Shown: positions 41,814-50,824, counted from the stretch's first letter. The stretch: 64,000 nt of DNA from Amycolatopsis rifamycinica (GCF_000695625.1 NZ_JMQI01000045.1:1-64000), one strand, 5' to 3'. Translations and numbers: made by a program. Notes: generated from the sequence alone by a model not told the origin.

Positions 41814-43472
41814 CTACGCCGGAGTGATCGGCAGCCGCAAGGCTGCCGGCGCCTCCGGCGGCACCACCGGGTTCTTCGGTGCCACCGCCGCCACGCGTCG
41901 GTAGGGCTTACCCAGTGCCGGCCGCGGGTCGGCTTGCCCGTGGTTCGGCCAGAACGCCATCGCCCGCTCCGCCTGGGCCGTGATCGTCAGTGACGGGTTC
42001 ACGCCCAGGTTGGCCGAGATCGCCGAGCCGTCGACCACGTGCAGGCCCGGATACCCGTACAACCGCTGGTACGGATCCACCACCCCGGTCGACGGTGAAT
42101 CCCCGATCGCGCAGCCGCCGATGAAGTGGCCGGTGATCGGGATGTTCGCCATGTCCGTCCAGGCGCCCTGGGGCAGCCCGCCGATCTTCTCCGCCACCCG
42201 GCGCGTCACCTCGTGGCCGGCCGGGATCCAGTCCGGCGACGGTGCGCCCGAACCCGGGCGGGTGGTCATGCGCCGGCCGAACAGCCCGCGTTTCGTGTAC
42301 GTCGTCACGGAGTTGTCGAGCGTCTGCATCACCAGCAGCCCGATCATCCGCTCCGACCAGTGCCGCGGGTTGTGGATCCGGAGCAGGTCGCGGCGGGCGC
42401 GCCACAGCTCCCGCAGCCCGAGCACCCAGCGTCGGCGTCCGGGCGACGCGTCGACCAGCACCGTCGCCAGCAGGCCCATCAGGTTGCTGCCGCGCCCGTA
42501 CCGCACCGGCTCGACGTGCGTCACCGCGTCCGGGTGGATCGACGACGTGATCGCGACACCCCGCGTGTAGTCCGCGTCCGCGCGCAACGACCGGGCCGCC
42601 AGGACGGCTTCGGAGTTCGTGCGGGCCAGGAGTCCGAGCCGAGGAGAAACCAGCGGCAGGGTTCCCGTGTCGCGCATCCGGTGCAGCAGCCGTTGCGTGC
42701 CCAACGCGGCCGCGGAGAACACGACTTGCGATGCGGTGAACGTCCGGCGGGAACGGCCACCCGTGCGGCGCGTGTCCACCGCGTACCCGCCGGAGATCGG
42801 CCGGACCGTCACCGCCGTCGTCAGCGGATGCACCACCGCGCCCGCCCGCTCGGCCAGGTACAGGTAGTTCTTCACCGTCGTGTTCTTCGCCCCGACCCGG
42901 CACCCGGTCATGCACTCGCCGCACAGCGTGCAGGACGACCGCAGGGGACCGGCGCCGCCGAAGAACGGGTCGACCCCGGACTGTCCGAAGTAGACGCCGA
43001 CCGGGGTGCGCCGGTACGTGTGCCCGATGCCCATGTCGTCGGCCACCGAGCGGAGCACCCGGTCCGCGGCCGTCGTCGCCGGGTTCTCGACCACGCCCAG
43101 CATCCGCTTCGCCTGGTCGTAGTACGGCGCGAGCTCGGCCTTCCAGTCCGTGATGTGGGCCCACTGCGGGTCGGCGTAGAAGCCGTCCGGAGGCTCGTAC
43201 AGCGTGTTCGCGTACACCAGCGAACCCCCGCCGACGCCGGAACCGCTCATCACGAACGTGTTCTTCAGCAGCGTCAGCCGCTGGATGCCGAAGCAGCCCA
43301 GCGCCGGCGCCCACAGGTACTTCCGCACCCGCCACGACGTCTTCGCGAACTCGTCGTCGGCGAACCGGCGGCCGGTCTCCAGCACGCCGACGCGGTAGCC
43401 CTTCTCGGTCAGCCGCAGCGCCGTGACGCTGCCGCCGAAGCCCGAACCGATCACCAGGACGTCGTAGTCCAT
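41814..43472 (-). CDS. GMC oxidoreductase, cholesterol-oxidase-like
   Basis: A 552-residue FAD enzyme. MDYDVLVIGSGFGGSVTALRL is the dinucleotide-binding start, MSGSGVGGGSLVYANTL the FAD-attachment region and GAWTDMANIPITGHFIGGCAIG the C-terminal conserved stretch. A Cys-rich CTLCGECMTGC lies in the middle, as in the flavin-dependent cholesterol oxidase and related GMC clade. It likely oxidises a sterol or alkane-type alcohol. Its start overlaps the stop of the upstream Baeyer-Villiger-type gene by one base, so the two act together. Confidence 0.87.
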   Translation of the reverse strand: MDYDVLVIGSGFGGSVTALRLTEKGYRVGVLETGRRFADDEFAKTSWRVRKYLWAPALGCFGIQRLTLLKNTFVMSGSGVGGGSLVYANTLYEPPDGFYADPQWAHITDWKAELAPYYDQAKRMLGVVENPATTAADRVLRSVADDMGIGHTYRRTPVGVYFGQSGVDPFFGGAGPLRSSCTLCGECMTGCRVGAKNTTVKNYLYLAERAGAVVHPLTTAVTVRPISGGYAVDTRRTGGRSRRTFTASQVVFSAAALGTQRLLHRMRDTGTLPLVSPRLGLLARTNSEAVLAARSLRADADYTRGVAITSSIHPDAVTHVEPVRYGRGSNLMGLLATVLVDASPGRRRWVLGLRELWRARRDLLRIHNPRHWSERMIGLLVMQTLDNSVTTYTKRGLFGRRMTTRPGSGAPSPDWIPAGHEVTRRVAEKIGGLPQGAWTDMANIPITGHFIGGCAIGDSPSTGVVDPYQRLYGYPGLHVVDGSAISANLGVNPSLTITAQAERAMAFWPNHGQADPRPALGKPYRRVAAVAPKNPVVPPEAPAALRLPITPA

Positions 43473-44938
43473 CAGCCCGCCACCCGGTAGTCGGCGACGT
43501 CGAAGCGCCGGGTCCGGCGGTCGTACTCGGTGACCAGGCCGGGCCAGTTGGTCGTCACCCGGCCGTCGGCCTGCCGGTACCAGCTCGTGCAGGCGCTCCA
43601 CACGCTGCGGCCCAGCCGCCGCTGCACCTCCCGGTCGTACCGCTCCTCGACCTCCGGCAGCACGTCCAGATAGGACACGCCGGGTCGCGCGAGCCGTTCC
43701 ACCGCCTGCCGGATGTAGCGCGCCTGCCGTTCGATCATGTAGATGATGGACCCGGCGCCGAGGTTCGTGTTGGGCCCGTAGACGCAGAACAGGTTGGGGA
43801 AGCCGGGCACGGTCATGCCCAGATACGCCCGGGCGCCGCCGGACCACTCCTCCTCGAGCGACCGCCCGCCGAGACCGCGCACCCGGATCCGGCCGAGGAA
43901 CTCCGTCGCGGCGAAGCCGGTGCCGTAGACGAGGACGTCCGCCTCGATCTCCGTGCCGTCCTCGACCCGCACCCCCTTCTCGGTGATTTCGACGATCCGC
44001 CGCGTCTCGACGTCGACGTCCGGCTGGGCGAGGGCGGGCAGGTAGTCGTTGGTGAAGAGGATCCGCTTGCAGCCCAGCGGGTACGCCGGCTTCAGCTTCG
44101 CCCGCAGTTCCGGGTCCTTGATGTGGCGGCGCCGGAGCTGGGCGGTCCGCAGCTCGAACACCTTCGCCAGCACGGGGTGGCGCGTCATGGCGTACGTGGC
44201 GTATTCGGCGAGCAGGAAGATCCGCAGCCGGCCGAGCAGCTGGGTCGGCGGCAGGTGCTCGAACAGCCAGTGCTGCCACCGCCGGTAGCTCGGATCGGAC
44301 TTCGCCATGACGTACGGCGGCGTGCGCTGGAAGACGGTGACGTGCTGGGCGCGCTTGCGCAGCTCCGGCACGAACTGCACGGCGCTGGCGCCGGTCCCGA
44401 TCACGGCGACGCGCTTGCCGGTCAGGTCGACGTCGTGGTCCCACCGCGCGGAGTGGAAGGCGTCGCCGGCGAAGCTTTCCCGGTTCGGGATGTTCGGCAG
44501 CACCGGCCGCGACAGCTGTCCGACGGCGGGGACGAAGACGTTCGCCTCGAAGGTCGTCTCCCCGCTCTTCGTCTCGACGCGCCAGAGCCCGCGTTCTTCG
44601 TCGAACGCGGCCCCGGTGACCTCGGCGCGGTACCGGATGTGCGGCTCGAGACCGTACTTCGCGATGACGCGGCGCAGGTAGGCGAGGATGTCGGGCTGGT
44701 GGGAGAACCGCTTCGGCCACCGCGGGTTGGGCTCGAAGGAGAAGGAGTACAGCGGTGACGGGATGTCGCACGCGGCGCCCGGGTAGGTGTTGTCCCGCCA
44801 GACGCCGCCCGGTTCGGCGGCGCTCTCCAGGATCGTGAAGTCGGTGAACCCCGCGCGCTTGAGCTCGATCGCCGTGCCGATGCCGCCGAACCCGGTGCCC
44901 GCGATCAGCACCGACGGCCCCTTCGCCGAACCAGTCAT
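43472..44938 (-). CDS. Baeyer-Villiger-type flavin monooxygenase
   Basis: A 488-residue class B monooxygenase. It has an FAD motif (GTGFGGIGTA), the fingerprint FAGDAFHSARW (FxGxxxHxxxW), and the NADPH motif (GTGASAVQFVPEL). It inserts oxygen next to a carbonyl, with ketone or steroid substrates typical. ATG 44938 was chosen over an upstream ATG because the flavin motif then lies at the usual distance. Paired with the GMC oxidoreductase, it could act as an alcohol-to-ketone-to-ester module, though substrate is not shown. Confidence 0.87.
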   Translation of the reverse strand: MTGSAKGPSVLIAGTGFGGIGTAIELKRAGFTDFTILESAAEPGGVWRDNTYPGAACDIPSPLYSFSFEPNPRWPKRFSHQPDILAYLRRVIAKYGLEPHIRYRAEVTGAAFDEERGLWRVETKSGETTFEANVFVPAVGQLSRPVLPNIPNRESFAGDAFHSARWDHDVDLTGKRVAVIGTGASAVQFVPELRKRAQHVTVFQRTPPYVMAKSDPSYRRWQHWLFEHLPPTQLLGRLRIFLLAEYATYAMTRHPVLAKVFELRTAQLRRRHIKDPELRAKLKPAYPLGCKRILFTNDYLPALAQPDVDVETRRIVEITEKGVRVEDGTEIEADVLVYGTGFAATEFLGRIRVRGLGGRSLEEEWSGGARAYLGMTVPGFPNLFCVYGPNTNLGAGSIIYMIERQARYIRQAVERLARPGVSYLDVLPEVEERYDREVQRRLGRSVWSACTSWYRQADGRVTTNWPGLVTEYDRRTRRFDVADYRVAG

Positions 44939-45012
44939 GCCGGAAAAGCTACGCACCGGCGGGCTGTGACAACAGGCCACGAACGGTCACTCAATCGAGA
45001 TTTCCGGCCAGC

Positions 45013-46107
45013 TCACGCCGGCGGGTGGACGCGCACCTCGTGGGTCTCCGCGGCCGCCTCCGCCCACCGGACCAGCTCGCCGGCCGACTTTTCCAACGCC
45101 GCCAGGTCCCGCTTCGCCGGCTTCTCGAACGGCGACAGCTCGATCACCGCCGCCTTGCGGGCCGCCTTGATCTCCCAGAACCCGCACACCTGCCCGTCGA
45201 CCAGCAGCGTGCCCTTGACCAGGCCGTTGTGCGAGATCACGCGCTTGCGGTAGGCGTCGGAGATGATCCGCGTCCGGTCCGCGTACGAGAGGATCATCTG
45301 GTCGAAGGGACCCAGCAGCCGCGGCGGCGCCGGGACGTCTTCGTCCGGCACGGTCAGCTCCGGCAGGTCCAGCAGCTCGCGGCCGTCCGGGTCGCGGTAG
45401 CGCCGCAGGTCCATCGACGCGGCCACCTCGCCCAGGCGCGTGATCCCCGCCCACGTCTGCACGTCCGCCACCGTGGCCGGCCCGAACGCGCGCAGGTACC
45501 GCGCGATCAGCTCCGCCGGTGCCGGCGGTGGAAGCGGAGCGCCCACCCACTCGTCCAGGCAGGCGTACGTCGTCTGCCCGGCCTTGCCCCAGATCGCCCG
45601 CGGCGGGGTCTGCACCAGCGGCAGCCGGCCCCGGGCCAGGTGCGTCAGGGAGGCCGCCGGGGCGTCCCAGCTGCGCGCCAGCTCGGCACCCAGCGCGGCC
45701 CCCGGCATCGGGCCACGGAGAAGCAGCTTGCGCGCGGCTTCGGCGACCTCGTCGTGGTCGAGCCCGGTCAGCTCGCGGGCGTGGAGCGCGTTCTGCTTGA
45801 GGTCGCGGTCGTAGATCACCTGCACCACCGGCCGCCACGCCAGCGCGTCCGCCGCCGTCACCAGGTGGACCGTGCCGCGCATCAGCGCGATCCGCACCAC
45901 GCGCCGGCTTTCGAGCAGCTCCACCAGTTCGGCCGGCTGGAACCCCTCCAGCCGCGACCACAGCCCGAAGTACGGCGGGAACGGCGCCTGCGCCTGCAGC
46001 CCGGCCAGGTGCTCCACCGCGTCGTAGGCGGACATCTCCGCCCGGCGCAGCAACAGCTGCCGCTCCAGCGTCGCGCGGTTCAGGGCTCGTCGGCTCAAGG
46101 TCTCCAC
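45013..46107 (-). CDS. Winged-helix DNA-binding domain protein (YcaQ/AlkX-related)
   Basis: A 364-residue protein with LSRRALNRATLERQLLLRR at the start, HLAGLQAQAPFPPYFGLWSRL, RIALMRGTVHLVTAADAL and LLGPFDQMILSYADRTRI. The pattern is that of the winged-helix DUF1006/YcaQ-type family, which includes DNA-glycosylase-like proteins. I do not assign activity; no crosslink repair genes are adjacent. Convergent with nothing on the left except a 74-bp spacer to the monooxygenase, and divergent from the AraC gene across 80 bp. Confidence 0.82.
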   Translation of the reverse strand: METLSRRALNRATLERQLLLRRAEMSAYDAVEHLAGLQAQAPFPPYFGLWSRLEGFQPAELVELLESRRVVRIALMRGTVHLVTAADALAWRPVVQVIYDRDLKQNALHARELTGLDHDEVAEAARKLLLRGPMPGAALGAELARSWDAPAASLTHLARGRLPLVQTPPRAIWGKAGQTTYACLDEWVGAPLPPPAPAELIARYLRAFGPATVADVQTWAGITRLGEVAASMDLRRYRDPDGRELLDLPELTVPDEDVPAPPRLLGPFDQMILSYADRTRIISDAYRKRVISHNGLVKGTLLVDGQVCGFWEIKAARKAAVIELSPFEKPAKRDLAALEKSAGELVRWAEAAAETHEVRVHPPA

Positions 46108-46187
46108 GGCGTCACCCTAACGATCACCCAGGACAGTTCCGGTCCTCGATTGGACACGTTCTTCTCCCGTGATCCAGAATTCCGGCC

Positions 46188-47243
46188 ATGGCCGAGCTCG
46201 CCACGCCCGCCGTCGGGGACTGGGACTTCCCGCGCGGCACCGCGAGCATCGAGCTGATGACCCGGTTCGCCGCCGAACGCGGCCTGGCCGCTGGCCGGCT
46301 GCTGGCCGCGACCACGCTCACGCCGGAGCTGCTCGCCGACCCGGCCGTCCAGGTCGACGCGCGCCAGGAACTGGCCGTCGTCCGGGCACTGGCCGGTCTG
46401 GACGGTTCGGACGCGACGGCGCTCGAGCTGGGGCGCCGTTACCGCGTCACCACCTTCGGCATCTTCGGCTTCGCCTGCATCAGCAGCCCCACGCTGCGCG
46501 ACGCGATGCTGTTCGCCCTCCGCTACTTCGACCTGAGCTTCGCCTTCTGCATCCCGCACGTCGTCCTCGGCGCCGACCGGCTGACGCTGGAGCTCGACGA
46601 CAGCCGCGTGCCCGCCGACGTCGCCCGGTTCCTCGTCCTGCGCGACCTGGCCGCGATCTTCGCCGTCATGCGCGACCTGCTGCCCGAGATCGCGCTGGAC
46701 GAACTGACGTTCCGGCACGAAACGTCCACGCCGGAGGAGTACCGGGCCGTGTTCGGCGTGCTGCCCCGCTTCGGCGCCGACGCCTGCCGGGCGACGCTCG
46801 ACCCGGCGCTGCTGACCCGCCCGTTGCCGCAGGCCAACGACCAGACCGTCGCCCTGTGCGCCGCGCAGTGCGAAGCGCTCGTCGCGCGACGGCGGCAGCG
46901 TTCGGGTGTTTCCCAGCAGGTGCGGGAACGGCTGGTCCGGCTCGGCGGCGTCGACGCCGGGATGGACGAGATCGCCCGGCAGCTGACGCTGAGCACGCGC
47001 ACGCTGCGCCGTCGCCTGACCGAAGCCGGCACGAGCTACCGGGCGCTGGTCGACGAGGTCCGCCAGGCCCTCGCCGAAGAGCTGCTCGACACCGGCGTCC
47101 TGTCCGTCGAGGACGTCGCCTACCGGCTTGGGTACGCCGAGGCGTCGAGCTTCATCCACGCGTTCAAGCGCTGGACCGGGATGACGCCGGCGGCGTTCGC
47201 CCGCCGCTTCCGCGCCGCTCGGCGAGGACCGCCGGGTAGGTGA
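46188..47243 (+). CDS. AraC family regulator with arabinose-binding-like N-terminal domain
   Basis: A 351-residue regulator. The N-terminal 200 residues (ASIELMTRFAAERGL onward) are the PF12625-type domain of the OruR/ArgR-like AraC subfamily. The C-terminal helix-turn-helix pair is at about 250-340, with TRTLRRRLTEAGTSYRALVDEV and VAYRLGYAEASSFIHAFKRWTG. Its 3' end overlaps the convergent TetR gene by 80 bp. A likely role is control of the monooxygenase/GMC genes or the neighbouring TetR, by proximity only. Confidence 0.87.
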   Translation: MAELATPAVGDWDFPRGTASIELMTRFAAERGLAAGRLLAATTLTPELLADPAVQVDARQELAVVRALAGLDGSDATALELGRRYRVTTFGIFGFACISSPTLRDAMLFALRYFDLSFAFCIPHVVLGADRLTLELDDSRVPADVARFLVLRDLAAIFAVMRDLLPEIALDELTFRHETSTPEEYRAVFGVLPRFGADACRATLDPALLTRPLPQANDQTVALCAAQCEALVARRRQRSGVSQQVRERLVRLGGVDAGMDEIARQLTLSTRTLRRRLTEAGTSYRALVDEVRQALAEELLDTGVLSVEDVAYRLGYAEASSFIHAFKRWTGMTPAAFARRFRAARRGPPGR

Positions 47244-47835
47244 GCTTCAGCAGGGTGACCAGCGATTCGGTGAGGAAGGTGCGCAGGGCCGCGCGGTCGA
47301 GCGTGCCGCGGATCAGCCACTCCCGCGACGCCGCGCGCAGCATCCCGCCGAACGACCGGATCATCGCGCGCAGCTCGTCGCGGCCCTCGGTCACGCCGGT
47401 CATCAGCGCGGCCTCCAGGACCCGGTCGGCGGCGATCTCGTCGGCCTCCAGCATGATCCGCTCGATCTCGGGATCGCGCCCGGCGGCCTCCGGCCCGATC
47501 ACCGTCAGCCACGCGTCGCGGTTGCGGTCCACGACCTCGATCCACCGTTCGACCCCGATCGCCAGCCGCTGCTCCATCGTGGTGTCCGGCAGGGCTTCGG
47601 TGACTGGCGCCGGCACGATCATCAGCTGCCGGACGACTTCCAGGTACAGCTCGCGCTTGCCGCCGAAGTAGTGGTTGATCAGCGGGCGCGCCACCCCGGC
47701 GGCCGCGGCGATGTCCGAAGTGGACACCGACGCGTAGCTGCCGGCGCCGAACAGGTGCCGGGCGGCGGCGAGGATCTCCGCACGCCGCTCGGCCGGCTCG
47801 AGCCGGCGCCGCCGGGGCCGGGTCCCACTGGTCAT
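47164..47835 (-). CDS. TetR family transcriptional regulator
   Basis: A 223-residue regulator with helix-turn-helix at residues 14-60 (RRAEILAAARHLFGAGSY and VSTSDIAAAAGVARPLINHYFGGKRELY). The C-terminal end (RRGSGGRTPPASSRSSA) is encoded antisense to the AraC gene's last codons, so that tail is not conserved-looking. ATG 47835 is the conventional start; ATG 47886 adds 17 residues. A triple half-site operator lies 31 bp upstream, consistent with autorepression. Confidence 0.85.
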   Translation of the reverse strand: MTSGTRPRRRRLEPAERRAEILAAARHLFGAGSYASVSTSDIAAAAGVARPLINHYFGGKRELYLEVVRQLMIVPAPVTEALPDTTMEQRLAIGVERWIEVVDRNRDAWLTVIGPEAAGRDPEIERIMLEADEIAADRVLEAALMTGVTEGRDELRAMIRSFGGMLRAASREWLIRGTLDRAALRTFLTESLVTLLKLTYPAVLAERRGSGGRTPPASSRSSA

Positions 47836-47865
47836 GAGCTCAGCCTCGCGGGGGATCGGCACCCT

Positions 47866-47892
47866 GTCAACAAGTAGTTGACCCATGGTCAA
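47866..47892. promoter_or_regulatory. Overlapping palindromic operator upstream of TetR
   Basis: GTCAAC-AAGTA-GTTGAC (47866-47882) and TTGACC-CAT-GGTCAA (47878-47892) share a half-site. Three half-sites in 27 bp between the TetR gene and the small gene at 48028 suggest cooperative binding of the TetR dimer. Confidence 0.6.
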
Positions 47893-48027
47893 AAGAGTGA
47901 CTCCGGTAGCGGGCAAGCGGTGTTTCGCGCCAACCTTTGTCGTTACGCAACCGGAACAACCCGCCGGTAACTCCGCGGGGGCCGGATGCGACGAGACGGC
48001 AGAGGCCCGCGACCAGGGTAGGAGCAG

Positions 48028-48339
48028 ATGAACGACGAAGGCGCGCCGATCCGGCCGGCCGGGCGCTGGGTGAGTGTCCGCCTGCAGCATCGCCACGTCA
48101 GCTTCGAGGAGGACTTCGAAGCGGACGAGCCGCTTCCGGACGGCGACTGCGCGGACGAGGCTTCACTGTCGTACTCGGGAATCGTGATTTCCAGTTACGA
48201 CCGGGGCGAGAAGGTGTCCGAGCGCTGGATCCCCCTGGGCGTGGACCCGTCCGAAGCGGACGACGAGCAGCTGATCGGCCAGCTGCGGGAAGCGCTGCTG
48301 TGGCAGGCCGGCCGTCCACCGCAGACCGCGGAGGAGTGA
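48028..48339 (+). CDS. Small acidic hypothetical protein
   Basis: A 103-residue acidic protein (EEDFEADEPLPDGD, SEADDEQL) with an upstream GTAGGAGCAG site. A central stretch SLSYSGIVISSYDRGEKVSERWIPLG looks folded. No family recognised. It lies between two TetR-type genes and is convergent with the paaR-like gene. Confidence 0.65.
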   Translation: MNDEGAPIRPAGRWVSVRLQHRHVSFEEDFEADEPLPDGDCADEASLSYSGIVISSYDRGEKVSERWIPLGVDPSEADDEQLIGQLREALLWQAGRPPQTAEE

Positions 48340-48379
48340 CCCGTCGAGAGGGAAAGGCGGGTGCTCGCCGGCTTTACCC

Positions 48380-48973
48380 TCACGACCCGGTGCGCAGGCC
48401 TTCGAAGGCCACTTTGCACACCGCGTCCGCCACTTCGGACGCGGCGGAGCCGCGGCGCGGCTTGTACCACTCGATCAGCGAGTTCACCATGCCGAACACC
48501 AGCCGCGCGGTCACCGCCGGGTCGACGTCCGCGCGGATGTCGCCTTCCGCCTCCGCCTGCTTCACCAGATCCGTCACCAGCCGGTCGAACTCGCGACGGC
48601 GCGCCAGCGCGGCCCGCTCCACCTTCGTGTTGCCGCGCACCCGCAGCAGCAGCGTCACGAACGGCAGCCGGTCCGCGAGCACCAGCACGCTGCCGCGCAC
48701 CAGGTGCTCCAGCCGGTCGATGGCCCGCCCGTCGAGCTGGGCCGTCTCCGACGCCACCTCGAACAGCCCGTCCAGGGCCCGGTCCACCGCCAGCCGCAGC
48801 AGCTCCTCCTTGCTGGGCACGTGGTGGTAGATCGCCGACTTCGTGATGCCGAGCTTGCGGGAGAGGTCCTCCATGCTCGTGCCGTCGTAGCCGCGCTCGT
48901 TGAACAGCTTCACCGCCACCTGCAGCAGGGACTCCAGGTCGTAGCCGGGCCGCCCGCGCCGCGGGGTCGTCAC
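48380..48973 (-). CDS. paaR: TetR family regulator, PaaR-like
   Basis: A 197-residue TetR protein. The helix-turn-helix occupies residues 10-58 (LLQVAVKLFNERGYDGTSMEDLSRKLGITK in pieces, with IYHHVPSKEELL). It starts at GTG 48973, which overlaps the paaK stop (GTGA), so it is in the paaI-paaK operon. The assignment as the phenylacetate repressor is from context and from operator-like sites in the paaI/paaZ intergenic region; the ligand in such systems is phenylacetyl-CoA. Confidence 0.8.
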   Translation of the reverse strand: MTTPRRGRPGYDLESLLQVAVKLFNERGYDGTSMEDLSRKLGITKSAIYHHVPSKEELLRLAVDRALDGLFEVASETAQLDGRAIDRLEHLVRGSVLVLADRLPFVTLLLRVRGNTKVERAALARRREFDRLVTDLVKQAEAEGDIRADVDPAVTARLVFGMVNSLIEWYKPRRGSAASEVADAVCKVAFEGLRTGS

Positions 48974-50247
48974 GGCTTGTCCCGCTGGTCGACGATCCGC
49001 CGCATCTTGCCCATGGACCGCTCCAGGGTGTCCGGGTCGACGACCTCCACCGACACCGTCACGCCGACGCCGTCCTTCACGCCGGTGACCAGTTCCGAAG
49101 CCGCCCGCGACCGGTCGTCGCCGGAAGCGTCGTGCCGCGCCTCCACCCGCACGGTCAGGTGGTCGAGCCGCCCGCGGGTAGACCGGACGAGCTGGAAGTG
49201 CGGGCTCAGGGCGGGCGTCCGCAGCACGATCTCCTCGATCTGCGTCGGGAAGACGTTGACCCCGCGCAGGATGATCAGGTCGTCGGTCCGGCCGGTCACC
49301 TTGGCCATCCGCCGGAACGCCGGGCGCGCGGTGCCCGGGTTCAGCTCGGTCAGGTCGCGGGTGCGGTAGCGGATGATCGGCAGCGCCTGCTTGGTCAGCG
49401 ACGTGAACACCAGCTCCCCGGTCTCGCCGCCGCCCAGGACCTCTTCGGAGTACGGGTCGATCACCTCGGGGTAGAAGTGGTCCTCCCAGATGTGCAGGCC
49501 GTCCTTCGTCTCGACGCACTCCTGCGCGACACCCGGGCCCATCACCTCCGACAGCCCGTAGATGTCGACGGCGTCGAGCGCGAACCGCTCCTCGATCTCG
49601 GCGCGCATCTGCTCGGTCCACGGCTCGGCGCCGAAGATGCCGACCTTCAGCGAGCTCGCCCGCGGATCGACGCCCTGCCGCTCGAACTCGTCGAGCAGCG
49701 TCAGCATGTACGACGGCGTCACCATGATGACCTCGGGCCGGAAGTCGGTGATCAGCTGCACCTGCCGCGCGGTCATCCCGCCCGAGGCCGGGATCACCGT
49801 GCAGCCCAGCTTTTCCGCGCCGTAGTGCGCGCCGAGCCCGCCGGTGAACAGGCCGTAGCCGTAGGCGACGTGCACCTTGTGCCCCGGCCGCCCGCCCGCG
49901 GCGTGGATCGACCGGGCCATCACCGTCGCCCAGGTGTCGATGTCCTGCTCGGTGTACCCGACGACGGTGGCCTTGCCGGTCGTGCCGCTGGAGGCGTGGA
50001 TGCGCCGGACCTGGGCCTGCGGCACGGCGAACATGCCGAACGGGTAGTTCTCGCGCAGGTCCTGCTTGGTGGTGAACGGGAACTTGGCCAGGTCGGCGAG
50101 TTCCTTGCAGTCGTCGGGGTGGACGCCGGCCTCGTCGAACTTCCGCGTGTACGCGGGCACGTTCGCGTAGGCGTGCCGGAGTGTCCACTGCAGACGCTCC
50201 AGCTGGAGGGCGGCGAGTTCGTCCGCGCTGATGTTCGCCTCGATCAT
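48970..50247 (-). CDS. paaK: Phenylacetate-CoA ligase
   Basis: A 425-residue AMP-forming ligase. SSGTTGKATVVGYT is the P-loop, YGLSEVMGPGVAQEC the A5 region, YRTRDLTEL the adenylate-binding motif, and the C-terminal domain with MGKMRRIVD ends it. It forms phenylacetyl-CoA from phenylacetate, the committed first step of the pathway. ATG 50247 overlaps the paaI stop (ATGA). It is followed by the coupled TetR gene. Confidence 0.95.
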   Translation of the reverse strand: MIEANISADELAALQLERLQWTLRHAYANVPAYTRKFDEAGVHPDDCKELADLAKFPFTTKQDLRENYPFGMFAVPQAQVRRIHASSGTTGKATVVGYTEQDIDTWATVMARSIHAAGGRPGHKVHVAYGYGLFTGGLGAHYGAEKLGCTVIPASGGMTARQVQLITDFRPEVIMVTPSYMLTLLDEFERQGVDPRASSLKVGIFGAEPWTEQMRAEIEERFALDAVDIYGLSEVMGPGVAQECVETKDGLHIWEDHFYPEVIDPYSEEVLGGGETGELVFTSLTKQALPIIRYRTRDLTELNPGTARPAFRRMAKVTGRTDDLIILRGVNVFPTQIEEIVLRTPALSPHFQLVRSTRGRLDHLTVRVEARHDASGDDRSRAASELVTGVKDGVGVTVSVEVVDPDTLERSMGKMRRIVDQRDKP

Positions 50248-50660
50248 GCTTCGTCCCGTTTCGCGGTGAGGACGCGGCTGCGGCCGCGGAATTCGGCGAC
50301 GACCTCGGGCCCGGCTGGGGTTTCCCGGTGCACGGTGACGTCGTAGATGCCGTTGCGGCCGTAGCGGGTGCGCTCGGTGGCCGTCGCGACGAGGTGGTCC
50401 CCGAGCCGGCCGGCCGCGACGAAGGAGATCTCCGCGCCCGCGGCGACCGTCACCGGGCCATGGGTGTTGCAGGCGCAGGCGAACGCCGTGTCGGCCAGCA
50501 GGAAGACGTACCCGCCGTGGGCGATGTCGTGCCCGTTGACCATCGCGCGCGTGATCGTCATGGTCGCCACGGCCCGGCCGTCACCCGCCTCGACCAGCTC
50601 GATGCCGAGCGCGCGCGACGCCTCGTCGGCGGCGAACATGGTGTGCGCGGCGTTGGTCAT
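50244..50660 (-). CDS. paaI: PaaI-type hotdog thioesterase
   Basis: A 138-residue hotdog thioesterase with MTNAAHTMFAADEASRALGI and NGHDIAHGGYVFLLADTAFACACN, holding the family's HGG..F.LAD pattern. It hydrolyses hydroxylated phenylacetyl-CoA dead-end products and rescues CoA. ATG 50660 follows GGAGAG; a GTG-led longer frame upstream is not needed. First gene of the minus-strand operon; a PaaR-like operator lies 15 bp upstream. Confidence 0.92.
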   Translation of the reverse strand: MTNAAHTMFAADEASRALGIELVEAGDGRAVATMTITRAMVNGHDIAHGGYVFLLADTAFACACNTHGPVTVAAGAEISFVAAGRLGDHLVATATERTRYGRNGIYDVTVHRETPAGPEVVAEFRGRSRVLTAKRDEA

Positions 50661-50675
50661 GCACTCTCCGTTTTC

Positions 50676-50697
50676 ACTGACCGAATGGACGGTCACC
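50676..50697. promoter_or_regulatory. PaaR-like operator near paaI start
   Basis: ACTGACCG (50676-50683) and CGGTCACC (50690-50697) separated by 6 bp. From memory, the Corynebacterium PaaR motif has arms ACTNACCG and CGGTNAGT with the same 6-bp spacing; 17 or more of the defined positions agree apart from the last two and one spacer position. Confidence 0.7.
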
Positions 50698-50786
50698 GGG
50701 CGGTGCCGCTCAGTAAAGGCAGTGGTCGGGGCCGGTGTCAAGCGCTGGGACTACCGATCTTCGGGGCCGCCGGTTAGCATGGGTTA

Positions 50787-50804
50787 ACTGAACGTACGGT
50801 AGGT
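50787..50804. promoter_or_regulatory. Second PaaR-like site upstream of paaZ
   Basis: ACTGAACG-TA-CGGTAGGT is an imperfect inverted repeat 21 bp before the paaZ start. Arms resemble those of the site at 50676, but the spacer is 2 bp, so it is a weaker match. Confidence 0.5.
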
Positions 50805-50824
50805 AATTCGGCGAGAGGGACCTG

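Noticed and set aside
45013-46107. Naming the winged-helix gene a DNA glycosylase outright
   Set aside because: Only family-level resemblance is visible; activity in this subgroup cannot be read from the sequence.
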